Source: Chenopodium formosanum (Eukaryota; Streptophyta; Magnoliopsida; Caryophyllales; Amaranthaceae). From it: a stretch of 64,000 bases of DNA. The translations under genes and the position numbers were made by a program. The DNA lies in NCBI GenBank assembly GCA_024500155.1, contig CM044871.1, positions 36,558,228-36,622,227 on the forward strand. The letters run 5' to 3'. Below the pieces are notes generated by a model that was not told where the DNA came from, did not search any database, and saw only the letters and a program-made list of their open reading frames with translations. Positions 46,601 to 59,419 of this stretch are shown piece after piece (position 1 is the stretch's first letter; each line of letters starts with the position of its first letter).

Positions 46601-46862
46601 ACTCTTGAGCAACTCCGGCTTCCATTATTGTATTGCACTACTTCTCGAAATCTTTGAGATGGTTGAGAGGGCTTTCATTTTTTGTACCACCGAATTGTTT
46701 CCTTTCGATCAAGGTGATCATTGGCGGCTTGATTTCAAAAGCACCATCCGGAATCAATAAAGGAGCAATCCTGCTCTCATACTTGTAAGCACCCGGAGTG
46801 CCCAACTCTTTTAATGTGATCCTTTGAGCTTCTCCCATGTTCTCTTGCACACACAATCTCAA
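43619..46862 (-). pseudogene. Gag of the Athila-like element, broken by stops and an insertion
   Basis: Pieces read in order on the minus strand. 46862-46638 starts MRLCVQENMGEAQRITLKE and contains IAPLLIPDGAFEIKP. 46625-46434 has LKLFPFSLIRRALEWLD and a W-x(8)-FLSRFYP stretch, the core of the plant retrotransposon gag domain. 46235-45918 ends in a zinc-knuckle start CDLCGKNDHD. The frame resumes at 44165-43619 with CNCSNVPCDG and an Asn/Gly/His-rich tail. Breaks are stops near 46630 and the LTR insertion at 44166-45918. Confidence 0.75.
44166..45918 (-). mobile_element. LTR insertion inside gag (Gypsy, minus strand)
   Basis: 44166-45858 has ends TGTAACACCTCC (plus) and TGTAATACCCG (minus). 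On its right, 45859-45918 is a remnant of an element 3' end: minus strand GGGGACGAAACTTG, then a purine-rich tract abutting the LTR. Both flanks read TACAT (44161-44165, 45919-45923), compatible with a 5-bp target duplication. It is therefore a 3' LTR plus about 60 bp of interior rather than a clean solo LTR. AT-rich; the frames inside are incidental. Confidence 0.65.
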
Positions 46863-46970
46863 ACGAAATTATTAGTAGCACAGCTACAAATGTAGCCTAA
46901 AGGAAAATCTTTTTGCGTTTTTGAATAAGGTGGAATCGACTCAACAACAATATACAATCACAACACCATT

Positions 46971-46987
46971 CCCCGGCAACAACGCCA
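46971..46987 (-). other. Primer-binding site of the Athila-like element
   Basis: The minus strand reads TGGCGTTGTTGCCGGGG three bases inside the 5' LTR. It is close to the TGGCGCCGTTGCCGGGG seen in Athila-type elements. Confidence 0.75.
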
Positions 46988-46990
46988 TTT

Positions 46991-48580
46991 TGACAAGGGT
47001 CGGACTAGGTCGTTGAAACTAACCCTACCCTAGGCCAAACAAAATTTGTAATCTCTCAACACACCCTTATACAAGTATAATGGTAAGTCGAGGGTCGAAC
47101 CACTAAGGAATGGAGGGCGATCTTATATTGTCAAGTCAAGCTATTCCGGAAAGGTGAGGTAAGGGTGTGAATGCTAAACAACTTAACAAGCTAGGTTGGG
47201 ACAAATGTAATACGCATTAGGGCTCGGGATCCACATATACTTGTAACGGATTCCTCTAATTGGGAAATAGTTGACTAAGTCGAGTGATGCGAGGAAATAC
47301 CAATCGTGCAACCAAAAGAGCATATCAAGCTATTTTCCTAGAGGTCTAACTAGCGTAAACTATGATAAACTCTAGCAAGGAACGTCATAAGACACCTCAA
47401 TCGTTAAATGCAAGCCACAAATCAATGGTCCGCATCAATGTGAACCTACAATGCAATCTAGTGTGAATAACTAGGGTGATCAAGCCTAAATCAAACACAC
47501 ACATGCACATAATCAATTAACCAATTTAATCACATCATCAACTCCATCAACTTCCCCAAATAAACATCAATCCCTTACTCATACATGCTTCACCATTACC
47601 CTAGCAATCAAACTACTCATAATCCATAGAAATCAAGATCAAAACAAAGTTAAACAACAAATTCATCATGATCAAATTAAAAAAACTAAAATAAAATCAC
47701 AAATCAATCAAACTTCACTCAAACTTGAACATTCAATAAAACAATTGAAATCAAACTAAAGATCAAACTAAAGATTGAATTAAAGAAAAGGAATCCTTAC
47801 AAACTTGATCAAAGATCAAAGGAAATGGAGAAATCTTCAATCATCAACAATCCACCATGAAATTCTCTCACTAAAACCTAGAGTTTCTCTCTCTAAAAAT
47901 CTCTCTAATTTGATCTAAAACTAATTCTCCATTCTATTCTAATCATTCTCCTATTTCTAAAAATAGAAGGAAAAACTATATAAAGCAAGAATTACAAAGG
48001 AAGAGTTAGTTAGATCATCCAAAAGAAACCCGGAAGGGCGCGACCGCGAGAAAATGGGTACGGAAACAGGGGCACAAGGTGGTGCGCCCGCACCAAGGGG
48101 TGGTGCGCCCGAACTTGGAGGCTTCCTTTTCTTCGTCCTAGCTCATCCTCGTGCGCTCGTCTTGGTGATGATGATGAACACTAAGGTAGGCAGTCTTGAA
48201 ATGGCTTCTTTGGTGGGTTCACACCAAAAATGATGCCCCAACCGCATGCATGCACCGTTCTCATGAACTTGCTCCTTGCACTCCTTCAAACTTGAGCTCC
48301 AAATGACAAGCAAGAGGCATCCAAAATGATGAGAAATATGAGAGGAAGGCTCGGGAATCCTTGGAACACGGTCATAACCTGAAAATACATGAAAACAAGC
48401 AAATAAAAGGGAAAAAGACCAAATAAACAAAGAAATTCACAAAGAAAGAAAACTAACTAAGGAAAGCACAAACTAAAGAAATAAAGAACAAAACTAAGGA
48501 AAACTAACAAAAAGAGCTATACAAGAGTATGAAAATCATCCTAAAAGAAGCCAAATGAGTGCCATAAACGACATTCATCA
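46991..48580 (-). mobile_element. 5' LTR of the Athila-like element
   Basis: 1590 bp. On the plus strand it starts TGACAAGGGTCGG and ends GACATTCATCA, giving TG...CA ends. The inner end abuts the primer site. The outer 500 bp match the truncated LTR at 39409-39909. Confidence 0.88.
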
Positions 48581-48683
48581 GTAGGATAAATTTGGGAAAA
48601 TGTGAGAGTAAAGCCATGCTTTAGGGATCCAAATCCTAATAAAACCCAAGGTCTTTTTTTCTTTTTACTCTTTTTTTTCCTTT

Positions 48684-50363
48684 TGATCCGTGCCATTTAT
48701 GACACCTTTAGGCTATGTTTTCTTTATATGTCTTTGCTCGTTTTAGTTGTTTGTGTCGTGTTTTTAGAGAATAATTCTCGATTTGAGTGTTTTTGTGTTA
48801 GTTTAGAGAAATGCATGGTTTTAATGGTTTTGTTATAATTTTATTCATTTCTCGGCTATTTCTCTCGCTTCTCCGTTTCTTTGTCTTGTTTTGTAGGTGC
48901 ATCGTGAGCTGTATGCATGGGAATTGAAAATAGAATCCACTAGGATCGATATGCAATTTTTGGAATTGAATTTGAGTTAGAAACAAAGGAAATTGAAGGC
49001 TTGCAAAGTATCAAAAAGGACTTTTGTGCAGTATTTTAGACATATCTCGAGTTCTACTGATCGAATTGAGAACATTTAAGTTGGGTTGGAAACTAAACTT
49101 GAAGAGCTTTCCAATGATAGGTCGCACACCTTCATACGATTTCTAGATTGTGAGTCACAACCTTCCGAAGTTGGCCCTGTAAATCTGCCGCGGGCGCGGG
49201 CTAGAGTACTCGCGGGCGCGGGGTTGCTGCAACCTATTTCTGCCCATTTTCGACCAGGAACTTGGAGAGGGCTGGCCGCGAGCACGGTCTAGAGCTGCTC
49301 TGTTCCAGCTATTCTCCTCTGTGGGCGCGACGATTTCTCCGCGGGCGCGGCTTTTAGGGTTTTACTCGCATTTTCTTTTATTTCCTCCTTTTGTATATAT
49401 AGTGTACGACCTTCTTTATTATTCACACATGAAATACTTTAGTTTAGAGTATTTTCTCTCTCCTCTAAGGAGGATTAGGGTAGATTAGGAGGTTCTCTCT
49501 CTAGATTAGTAGTTTTAGACAAAGAAAGTGAAGGATTTCAATGGTGATTGAGAGATTGAAGATACAAGGGTGACAATTGTGTTGAGGATCATCTCTATTA
49601 TCAATGAGCATTCTTAACTCTATCTCACTTTATAGATTTGTTTAATTTCATGTTTGTGTGGTTTAATTTTGATGTTTGATGCTTGATTAGTGTAATTGTT
49701 CTTGATATATTGTTGTTTCTTGATTTCTTTTGTTGTTTTTTTATAGATGACGATATTTGAGTAGTTGTTGGCTAGGAATTGGGTGAAACTTGTATGATTG
49801 ATTAATTGTGATTTATTTGGGAATTGTGTTGATTGATTGTTGAGATTAAAGTGATTAATGAAGGTTTACATGTGTGTAATTTGATTAGGCCTTGAGAATT
49901 TCGCTAGATTGCATTGTAATTGCTAATGACACGAACAATTGATTTAGGAATTGCAATTATCGAGTGGTTTTGATTGTGATTATCTTGGTTTGTTATTCAT
50001 AGTGAACCCTAGCTTAACAATTAGGAGATAGCTCTTTGATTCCAATTGATTGCTCCTATCATTAGTCTTCACAACCTTTGGTTGGCATGCTCTTCCCAAG
50101 TTGTTGCAATTGACATGATTACTTGTTGATCCCCGTTCCTAGTGTATTATTTCCTAGGTTACTTGTTTTGTTAGTTGTTAGTATTCTCTCATACCTTCGT
50201 CTTCGACCTAGATTAGGCACATAATTGAAAGTGCTTGAACATTAGCGTTCCTTTGGGTTCGACCCTTGACTTGCCTCTATACTCGTATTTAAGTTTGTTA
50301 GGTGTTTATAAATTTAGTTTGACTGAGGGAAGATTAGATAACGACCTAGCTTTCCCTCCGTCA
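48684..50363 (+). mobile_element. Solo Athila-like LTR with perfect target duplication
   Basis: 1680 bp, starting TGATCCGTGCCATTTATGAC and ending CTTTCCCTCCGTCA. CCTTT flanks it at 48679-48683 and 50364-50368. A TATA box (TGTATATATAGTG) lies near 49393. GCGGGCGCGG repeats (49188-49350) match the style of the adjacent Athila LTR, which it resembles weakly in reverse complement. No primer site or polypurine tract adjoins it. Confidence 0.88.
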
Positions 50364-50368
50364 CCTTT

Positions 50369-50989
50369 GAACTTCTCTTTTTTTGTCTTCATATCATCAC
50401 ACTTTATTTTTTCAAGAAAATTTAACTTTCAATATCATCAAAAATAAAAGACAATTAAGAACAAAACAACTCCTCATAACCACCCAAATTGTGCAAATAA
50501 TAAGCACACCATAAAACTCCCTTACCTCACTCACTAATAGCTCCTCCCAAGCCAAGCTTGGGACTAGTAACTAATGGGGCAAATCAGCTTGTAATGTAGC
50601 TAATAAACAACAAAAAGTCAAGGTAACAACATTGGTAGCAAGAAGGGAACAAATGTATCTAATTTCATCTGAAGGCTATCTAAAGAACAAATGCCTTCAT
50701 CCTCCTCAATGTGCATAATAATGAGTCATACAAACATTACTCAAATTTGCAAACCAATACTCAATTCATTGACGTACTAGGAACTAACACACAATTCCTG
50801 ACCAAATCAACTAGTCAAGCACTATATTCACAAGTAGTTGGACAAAATTGACTCATGTTAAGGCATCCAAGAAATCAAATATCAAATCATGGCTAACCTA
50901 TCCACAATTAATTTAAAAATATAAAAATTGCATTAATAAAATAAAGTAAAAATTACATTATTGATGGAATTTAAATAAAAGCTTAATAG
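50369..50989. other. AT-rich spacer, nothing recognised
   Basis: No frame, repeat or motif that I can assign. Confidence 0.5.
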
Positions 50990-52975
50990 AAAATAAATTG
51001 ACTTAAAAAAAATTAAATTTGTCTAATAAATTGAAAGTTAAGCAATGCTTTAATATTTTTTCTCCTTCTTTGCTCTTTTCCAATTCTTGTCAGTGTCTTC
51101 TTCATCGTCCCTTACTTTAGCTAGTAAGCATCCTTTAGAGGATCTACACTTAATTTTGGAGTAAATAGTTTCTCCTTTAGCTAGTACACCATGTTTCTTC
51201 TCTACCCAAATTTTCTTTTCTGCAAAGTCAGCTTTCCTTTTCTCTTTGCCTCTAATAGTGTCTTTATTCTTAGGCATCATAGGTGTTTTGAACTCAACTC
51301 TTTCACCTAAGCGTTCCTTAATAGGAGCTATCTTGTCTCCCAAACAATTCTTCAAATTGGTTCTACTTTGATCTTTCTTCTTGTCCGTTTTAGCCCTATT
51401 ACGTAGCCAATGCTTCCCATCCTTGGACAAAGAAGGTGTAACCTTTTGGTTAACCACTTCCCATAAAGGTCTAACACTCCAATAAGGGTCAAATCTCCCT
51501 ACTTTTTGTGAAACAGGGAATTCATAAGGACGACGAAGATCTCCAAAAGGAATTGTTTGAGTAAGGCCGTACTGTCTTTATACTCTGCAGGGGTAATAAA
51601 ATGTCATCTTGGATAGGCTTGGAAGATGGCATAAGGTTTGCTTATCGACACCAACCATCTTCTCAATTTTCCTGCATGGGATGATTCATTTGATAGAAAA
51701 ATCACGAGAGGGGTGTGTCAAAGTAAGCACACGTAGCGCAAATGCGGCAACCCGTAGCGAATACTAAAGCAAAGGCATATTAGTCGCAGCACAACAATAA
51801 AAAGTAACAATAAGGAAAAAGAGGGTCACAAACCTCAGACCATGACTGCTGCATGATCTTAAACTCATTCTCGTGATCCAAGTCCTTAAAATGATCCGCG
51901 TCAACACTCGAATAAAGGTAACTCAAGGCTGACCCATCACGCGCCTCTTTACCGGAGTTGTCGAGGTCCCAAAAAGAGGCCCTACTAGATGAACTACTAC
52001 CGTCATCGCGCCTCTTCCTTTTGGGGCTTGGCGGACGCTGAGGGGATGGAACCATCTGGTCATTGCCTTCTTGCATTGTTGAAGGATGGTATTGTTGATC
52101 TTCATGAGTCGTAGTAGAGCTTTGCCTTGGTATCTTGACCTTAGCTGAGGTAACTTTTCCTTAGGTCCTCTGCAAAACCTACAGATCTATGAGATGTAAA
52201 CCATCAATTGCATTTGGAGTTAAGAAAGAAAACTTACCAAAGGTGGGGGAGGTATCTCCCTAGTTTCATTTTTCAGTAGCTTCCTCATCGCGACAACTCG
52301 TAGGGCCAGGACTTTCTGATTGTTCAATGCATCTGTATCCATGAATCCTGCACGGAAGTTAGAAAAGAGTTAGAACAACAATGCAAAGATATCTATAATT
52401 ATAATACGTGCGGAATACCTCTTCAATCATACCCTCTGAGCGGAATCCAAGGCCAATTGTACAAAGCTTCTTCTCATCCTCTAGAAAGGCCCGGTCGGGT
52501 ATCCAGGTCATGGTTAATTGAACCGAGTCGCCATTGATCACGAGACCCTTAGTTTCCAGACAAAGGGCAACTACATCCTCCTCCGTCGTCATAGAAGGAA
52601 TGTCGTAATTCAAACTCAAATTGGGTTCCTGTAAAGTCGGAACCAATGGGATGTCCCAAGTATGACAATAAACAAACAAAAACTGGCCACGCCAGCTTTT
52701 GACGTTTGATCTTTGGTTTTGCACCACTTTAAAGCTATTGCGGATGCGAAATGCCCACCAACCAACAACGAAATTTTCCTTAGAGGGAATCAATTTGAAC
52801 AAGTTTCTCCAAACCTCAAAGTCGGAGTTTGCCCTATCATGGAACAAACCGCAAAAAAAGAGTACTCTTTTAGCTAGGAGTTAGGCGTCAAATTGCAAAT
52901 GGCTAAGTTGTACTCCCGTAACAAAGTCCTGACAAAAGGGTGAAGGGGAAAGCGCATTCCCTACTTCAGCAAATC
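50990..52975 (-). pseudogene. Decayed gag-like gene of a plant gypsy-type element (PF04195-like)
   Basis: Minus-strand translation with frame changes gives, from 52960 on, an N-terminal FAEVGNAL, then FPLHPFV, LTPNSW, LFHDRANSDFEVWRNLFKLI, GWWAFRIR and WRGQFLFVY. This order is typical of the N-terminal domain annotated as putative gypsy-type transposon in plants. A Ser/Arg-rich linker frame (52076-51780) and a Lys-rich frame (51457-51050) follow. The gene is cut at its 5' side by the Copia element starting at 52981 and carries stops, so it is not functional. Confidence 0.55.
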
Positions 52976-52980
52976 CCAAT

Positions 52981-54197
52981 TTTTGGGGTTTGGTGAGTTC
53001 GACCAACCGCGGAAACAAACCCGAAAACAAGACCGCACTCGCAAAAAATAAAACCATAAACATAATTAAATTAAACTTAAGATTAAGATAAAACGATTAC
53101 CTTTTGGAGCGTGCTTCGCCCGACCGAATGGGCTCTTACTTGAAACTTAGCCCAGAAAACACGAGATCCTTCGACAGAGATCCACCGGCAAAAACGACTA
53201 CCAACTTTTAGGTCCGTTACCTCGAGGTTAGCGAGGTCCGACCAAAACCAGAATATTATATGCCTTTAAGAGTTTTTGCAAATGCAATGATCTATTGAAC
53301 TCCTACTCAAGCACCATTCCCAAAAACCCAAGTTGGATATATATAGGGAATGGTGAGAGTGGGAATTTCTATCCCATCAATGTGGGACTAAGAAATTCCA
53401 CAATTTATTTAAAAGCTAAAATTAAATAAATAAGCAAACTAATAATAAATCTACAAGTGCCATTAATACATGTAAAAGGAAGTGAGGAGCACTTGGAGAG
53501 GGGGGACCAAACTTGCTCCCTACTCCATTCTTTCCTTGTGCCACATGTCCCTCACCCCTCACATGCTTCCCTATATCCACGGCCCTAGCTAGCCCGCGCC
53601 ATGCCCAACCACGGCCTAGCCCCGCACTTGGAGATGCAGGTTACTACTTGCGGCTAGAAATCCATGCACTCCAAGTGCGGGCTGCTACTAGCATGCTTGC
53701 TGCCCTTGGATGTCGCGGCTGCCAGCACGCACCAGCCAACCTAGGCTCTGCTTGGTGTGAATGATAGCCACCATGCTTACGCATTATGCCCCTAGCACTC
53801 GGATGCTTGGGGCATACCGATGCTAGGGGTATTTTGGGAAATATTGTCGATTTATTATTATTTGCGCGTCTTGTCATTACTATTTTTGACTCGACTTCCG
53901 ACGCTCAGTTTTGACGCTCTAAGCTTGATTTTCCGACGTCTAAATATTTAATACTCGGGCGACTCATTAATTTCTTAAGAATTAATTCGTCGAGTTGGTT
54001 CGTTCATTGCTTGGGTTGACCCGAAGGGATCAGTCAAGATTAAGCTGTAATATTAATTATACATTAATTTTACTTATCGAAAACGACCTTCACCTAGGCA
54101 TTCCGATCACTTGACCTTACTGAATATATTAGCTTTCTAATAATTCTAAACCCACTATCAGAATAATACACTTGTTTGAAGGACACCATTCCTTTCA
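52981..54197 (-). mobile_element. 3' LTR of the minus-strand Copia element
   Basis: 1217 bp. The plus strand starts TTTTGGGGTTTGGTGAG (the TG end decayed to TT) and ends CCATTCCTTTCA, followed by the reversed polypurine tract. It matches the LTRs at 959-2262 and 5710-6923. It abuts the PF04195-like gag; the flanking bases CCAAT (52976-52980) would be the target duplication. Confidence 0.85.
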
Positions 54198-55217
54198 ATC
54201 TCCAACTTGTCCTTCCGGACAAGTGAGCATTCAATGTATAGCCCTTTCCTATGTCTCTTCATGAACTACAGGGTAAGGTTATTCGTCATCCCTGTTACGT
54301 CCAGAAGTGTTTCTTGAAATCCGAGTTTGACTGTCAATAAGCAGATGATTTCCAAAATCCATCTGAGCACGACCATGCATTTTCATAGTCTCGCTCTTCG
54401 AGAGGCCTTGTAAGCAACAAGACATGTTCCCTATTATTAGTAGGGGGACATTCCTTGTCTTGTAATGTAGCTTCTCTTACTTAGAGGGCCTAGCCGCCTA
54501 ATAGCTGTCGTTACAATCCCCAATTACGGCAGATGTTTGACCGACATTAAAAACGAACTAGTACTCAAACAAGAGACCTCACAATACTTATGGTCAAGGA
54601 AAAGAAATCCGATAGCAATAATGAGAAATATACTTATAACGATTTTGAATCTCTTAAAGTATTCTCATAGGTCGATCTAGTATGGTTCTACACCAATACC
54701 TGTGTAAATGATTCATGACAATCATGTCCTTGTAGCACATGAAACGGTGCTATAGATCAAACTACACACTAATCTCAAATTGTCAATAATCGTCCATTGT
54801 TTAAATGACCTCGATTAGGGATAATTTTTGATTAAAATATTCAACGTTCACTTAATAGGTGTTTCCTTATCAAGACTGGTCTTGATACCCTATTTTGAAT
54901 ATTCTTTAAATTAAACATACTTATTATTTAATTCTAAACCTCAATTCAATAGAAACGAAGTGATTTAAATTGCATGAAAATTTAATTACTTTAAACTGAA
55001 TGCTTTACAATAGTGTTTTACATCAACATTGTCCAAAATTTAATTAAAACGCTAAAATAAGGAAATCAAAGCTAGTTTCCAATGTGCTTGATTCCCATTG
55101 TCTCAACGTGTTTGTTGTGCTTCACTTGAGATAAAGGTTTAGTGAGTGGATCGGCTACATTATCATCCGTTCCAACCTTGCAAATTCTGATTTCACCTTT
55201 TGATTTCCATTCTCTAA

Positions 55218-55443
55218 TCATGTGAAATTGCCTTTTGACATGTTTGACCTTCTGACGTTCTCGTGGCTCTCTGCCTGAGAAATAGCCCCATTGTTGTCAC
55301 AATAGAGATCTATTGGACCCTTGATGGAGGGTACAACATCAAGTTCCCTAATGATCTTGCGAATCCAAATTCCCTCTTTAGCTGCCTCAGATGTTGCTAA
55401 GTATTCGGCTTCAGTTGTAGAATCAGCAGTTGTGCTTTGCTTA
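55218..55443 (-). pseudogene. Copia RNase H, C-terminal part
   Basis: SAKQSTTADSTTEAEYLATS is the hallmark of Copia RNase H, followed by IWIRKIIREL and IDLYCDNNGAISQ with the catalytic-region DN. It continues the piece at 57856-58046 across the solo LTR at 55449-57850. Confidence 0.85.
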
Positions 55444-55448
55444 GCACT

Positions 55449-57850
55449 TGTAAGGAATATTTCAAGCATTATTCCAAAATTGAACCCCACTGTGATCATA
55501 CACTAAAGTACGGTGGCGTCTAAAGGGAAAGAAGATAGAGCAAAAGAGTCGCCAACAAGTTTTTGGAACTTGTAAACCGTTCACGAGGTGAAGGTTACAC
55601 CCCATAACGATCCAGGAGATCGTCAACTCCAATAGGTCTAGAACCATGACTGGTAGTTCGTGGATGAAGGTACAAATTCAATCTAAAAGATATTTAACAT
55701 GCCCTAATAATAGGCCTCTACTTTATTCTGATCGTATTTATGTGCGCTTTCTGACTAACATAAAAGCAATAGTTTAACCCTAAACCTGTTTATCTATGTT
55801 GGTTGAATATTAATGCGCAAACAAAACTATTATTGGCAATCACTTGAATTATAATCAAATTAACCCTAAACAAGAATATTAATTCTTATTAAGCATGATT
55901 ACAAGTACCAGAATTCCCTTCAAACATGCATAAAAGGCGTGATCAAGCAATAACAATAAACATAATCAAGCAACATAATAATAATCAAATTATATATAAG
56001 TTATCCGTCAATTAACAAATAATATGAAATAATTCGTAAATTAACAAATTACGTAAAAAATTAGTAAATTCACAAAATACGTGAAACAATTCGTAAATTA
56101 ACAAATTAAGTGAAACAATTAACTATTTAACAAATTGCATGAAACAATTCATTAATTAACAAATTACATTAAATTATATAATTCGACACAACAATAAACA
56201 TAATCATAATAATAATTATCATAATCATGCTGAAGCATAATATTAATAGCAAGATCATAGGCATGATACTAACAAGATTAATAACAAACCCTATCATGTC
56301 ACTAAACAATAAAGATCAAATATATAGCCATAACATGATACTAACATGAATATTAGAAAAGAAAGTAGGAAGCATCGAATGAATCACAATTGTCATATTT
56401 GATATTATAATCTTTTCCCTAAACATAATACTGGGAATCATTGTTGTCATTCAAAACATCAAGCATCCTTACATAATACTAGGAATCATAATAACAACCT
56501 AGACGTGATTTCTATATCATAAAATTAATAAATCAATTAAAGCACTTACTTGGATGTCTCGTACCTCTTTCTAATAACAAAATACACGCGTTAGTAACTT
56601 CAAGGAAAAAAATAAAACAAAAAACAAAATTAAATAATTGAAAGAGAGATTTGGGACCAAACCCTCAGAAATATCAAACCTTTCACGTTTAGGGCGAAGA
56701 CAACTTCAAACTTGGCTAGGTGTGTCTAGTGCTAATGTATGAGGAATTGTGTTTGTAAAAGGGTTGGCTAGAAAGAGAGAGAGAATCAAGAAATTCTTGA
56801 TGAGAGTTGATGAGAAGAATTGATGATTGAAAACAGAGGTTTTAGGAGGCTATTTATAGAGAAAATCAGTCGGATGGATAAAAAAACGAATCAGAGTTTC
56901 AACGAGAATAAAACACGATTAGCGCCAGACGCTGGTCATTAGGCGCTGAAGGTTAGCGCCAGGCGCTAATGCTTGTCGTCATGCGCTAATAATCAATTTC
57001 ACGCGTTTTTTGTTTTTATCATATCTTTTGATCCAAAAGTCCAAATAAGGCATATAATATGTCGTTCGAAATCTCTTGAAGTTTACTTTCCAACCCAATT
57101 AGAATCAGATTAAAAAGATATGGCCGAAAAAGTGGAAGGGTGTCAATTTTGGATAGCGTTTCACATCTCATTCATATCTCTTTCGTTATAGCTCAAATTT
57201 AATATTATTATATATCATTGGAAAGATAATTTCAAGATCTATCCAACCATATAAAATTTGGATAAATATTATGAGGCACGAAAATAATATCTAACTTTCT
57301 TTGAACATCTTTAAATTTGAATAAAATTAGGATTTAAGAAAAAGGAAAGTTTTAAAAAGGAAAGTTTTTATTTAACTCAAATTCTTTAATCTTATCATTT
57401 CAAAAAGGATAGTTAAGATCTTTTAGAAACATATAGAATCTTCTAATTAATCCTAATTAGCTTAGGAATAGGATTAAACCTTCGGACCCTCCACATGATC
57501 ATTGGGTCGTAGGTAAAATCCGGTTTGGGGCGAGTTTAGTTTTTTTGGCCATAACTTCCTCATTATTCATCGGAATTGGGCCTATAATATATCGTTGGAA
57601 AGGTCTTTTCAAACCCTACCAAACTAAACCATTATTAGACCCTTATCATGGACCAAATTAAACTTGAATGCACGTTTTTCAAATATAAGGTAAGAAAAGA
57701 AATATTTTCAAAAACAGAAAGAAGAGATATGTTAATAAAAACATCCTCATCACTAGACTTTTCACACTTTTGCTTTGTCCGATAATCAAATGACGTGAAA
57801 GGTACTAATCACTAGGTTTGGTTTTGGGGAGACACATTTAGGTGTCTATA
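55449..57850 (-). mobile_element. 2.4-kb solo LTR inside Copia RNase H
   Basis: The plus strand starts TGTAAGGAATATTTC and ends GGTGTCTATA (the CA end decayed to TA). GCACT flanks it at 55444-55448 and 57851-57855. Removing it rejoins the RNase H SWKSAKQSTT motif. A minus-strand TATA box (CTATAAATAGCC) near 56852 fits transcription on the minus strand. An array of GCGCTAA/TTAGCGCC words lies near 56930-56990. AT-rich elsewhere; no gene. Confidence 0.88.
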
Positions 57851-57855
57851 GCACT

Positions 57856-58046
57856 CTTCCAACTAAACGTTCCTCCATTGAGACAAAATATGTATCCAGT
57901 CTGTAACTTGAAGTCGTCTCTATCTGTCTGGAAGCTTGCGCGATGTAACCCTCAACAACTAATTCATCTCTACCACCATAGACTAGGAATTTATCCTTGT
58001 TCCCTTTCAGATACTTTAGGATATTCTTGGCCGAAGTCCAATGCAC
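57856..58046 (-). pseudogene. Copia RNase H, N-terminal part
   Basis: MHWTSAKNILKYLKGNKDKF is the conserved block joining RT to RNase H in Copia pol. The reading frame shifts before the SWKS motif, just before the solo LTR insertion. Confidence 0.8.
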
Positions 58047-58375
58047 CTCTCCTGGGTCTATTCGTATCGGCTCATAGCGCTCAAGGCATACGATACATCT
58101 TGCCTAGTACATGTCATGACATACATGATCAATCCAATAAGCGAAGCATATGGAATCTCATTTATCCTTTCCCGCTGATCAGGTGTCTTTGGACACTAAG
58201 GTTATGCCATGTGACATGGGTAGGTGGCCTCTCTTGGCTCCTTCCATGTTGAATCGAGCAAGTACTTTATCAATATAACAAGCTCCCTCCGGCCGGTAGG
58301 TACGTGGACGATACTTTAACTTAATCCTATCATCTTCTTTGATCTATCCCTATAGATCTTGATGCCTAATATGTA

Positions 58376-59205
58376 CTATGCCCCTGCCAAGTCTTTCATT
58401 GAAAAACTTTTTCCGAGCCAAGCCTTTAAAGACTCTAATAACGAAATGTTGTTTCCAATGAGCAAAATGTCATCAACATATAAGACTAGGAAGGCGATGT
58501 CACTCCCACTGACCTTCTTATAAACACAAGACTCATCTATATTGTTGATAAAACCAAACATACTAATAACTTCATCAAATCGTAGATTCCAACTTCTGCT
58601 TGCTTTCTTTAATCCATAAATAAATTTCTTAAGCTTTCAAACCTTTCCAGCGTTGTTTTGGTCGACAAAAGCTTCAAGTTGTGTCATATACACAGTTTCT
58701 TCCAAAATGCCATTTAAGAAGGCGGTTTTAACGTCCATCTGCCATATTTAATAATTGTAATATGCAACAATCGCTTGAAGGATCCGAAAGGATTTAAGCA
58801 TTGCAACTGGAGAATGGTTTCATCGTAATCAATACCATGAACTTGTCTGTAACCTTTTGCTACCAATATAGCTTTGTAAATGAATAAAGTTCCATCTTTG
58901 TCAGTTTTCAACATGAAAATCCACTTACATGCGATAGGTATGTAGCCTTCAGGTAAGTCAACCAAGTCCCAGACTTGATTTTCAAACATGAAATCCATTT
59001 CAGATCTCATGGCCACTTGCCATTTAGCAGAGTCGGTGCTTGCCATCGCTTTCTTGTAGGTTGTTGGTTCATCTCCATCCATGATTAGGGTGTTCTGATT
59101 CTCGGTTAAAAACAATCCGAGATATCTATCATTTTGAGATCTCGGCCTCTGAGACCTACGTAGGGTAATGGACTGAGCATTTGCATTGTCGATTCGACTT
59201 TGCAT
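58376..59205 (-). pseudogene. Copia reverse transcriptase
   Basis: WKVAM-like and VWDLVDLPEGY (about 58950-59010) start the RT domain, then CKWIFMLKTDKDG and KAILVAKGYRQ. The catalytic motif YVDD is at 58469-58480 within LYVDDILLIG. The frame breaks near 58740-58790 and 58560-58620. Confidence 0.85.
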
Positions 59206-59419
59206 ATTTTGACCTTCGTCAATAGATGCTACTTGAGCACTTTGATTGTCATTTTTATTTTATTGCTCATCCTCATGAACTTCGTCGAGTTTGATTTTCC
59301 TTCCACTTGTCATTTTGGAAAGGTGCCCCTTCTCCAAAAAGACACCATCGTGAGAAACAATTTGTTCTTTAATTTGTTGTAGAAGTAATACCCTTTGGTT
59401 TCTTTTAGGTAGCCCACAA

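Larger units (their letters stand above)
39409..48580 (-). mobile_element. Athila-like Ty3/Gypsy element, gag-pro only
   Basis: Minus-strand order: 5' LTR (48580-46991), primer site, gag (46862-43619, interrupted), protease-containing frame (43546-42254), a 2.3-kb non-coding stretch, polypurine tract, and a truncated 3' LTR (39909-39409). No RT, RNase H or integrase motif is seen anywhere between, so it could only move in trans. The primer site with GTTGTTGCCGGGG and the gag/protease motifs point to the Athila group. Right flank 48581-48585 is GTAGG; the left target copy is lost with the LTR truncation. Confidence 0.8.

Noticed and set aside
57842..58252. 136-codon plus-strand frame
   Set aside because: Antisense to Copia RNase H/RT coding sequence.
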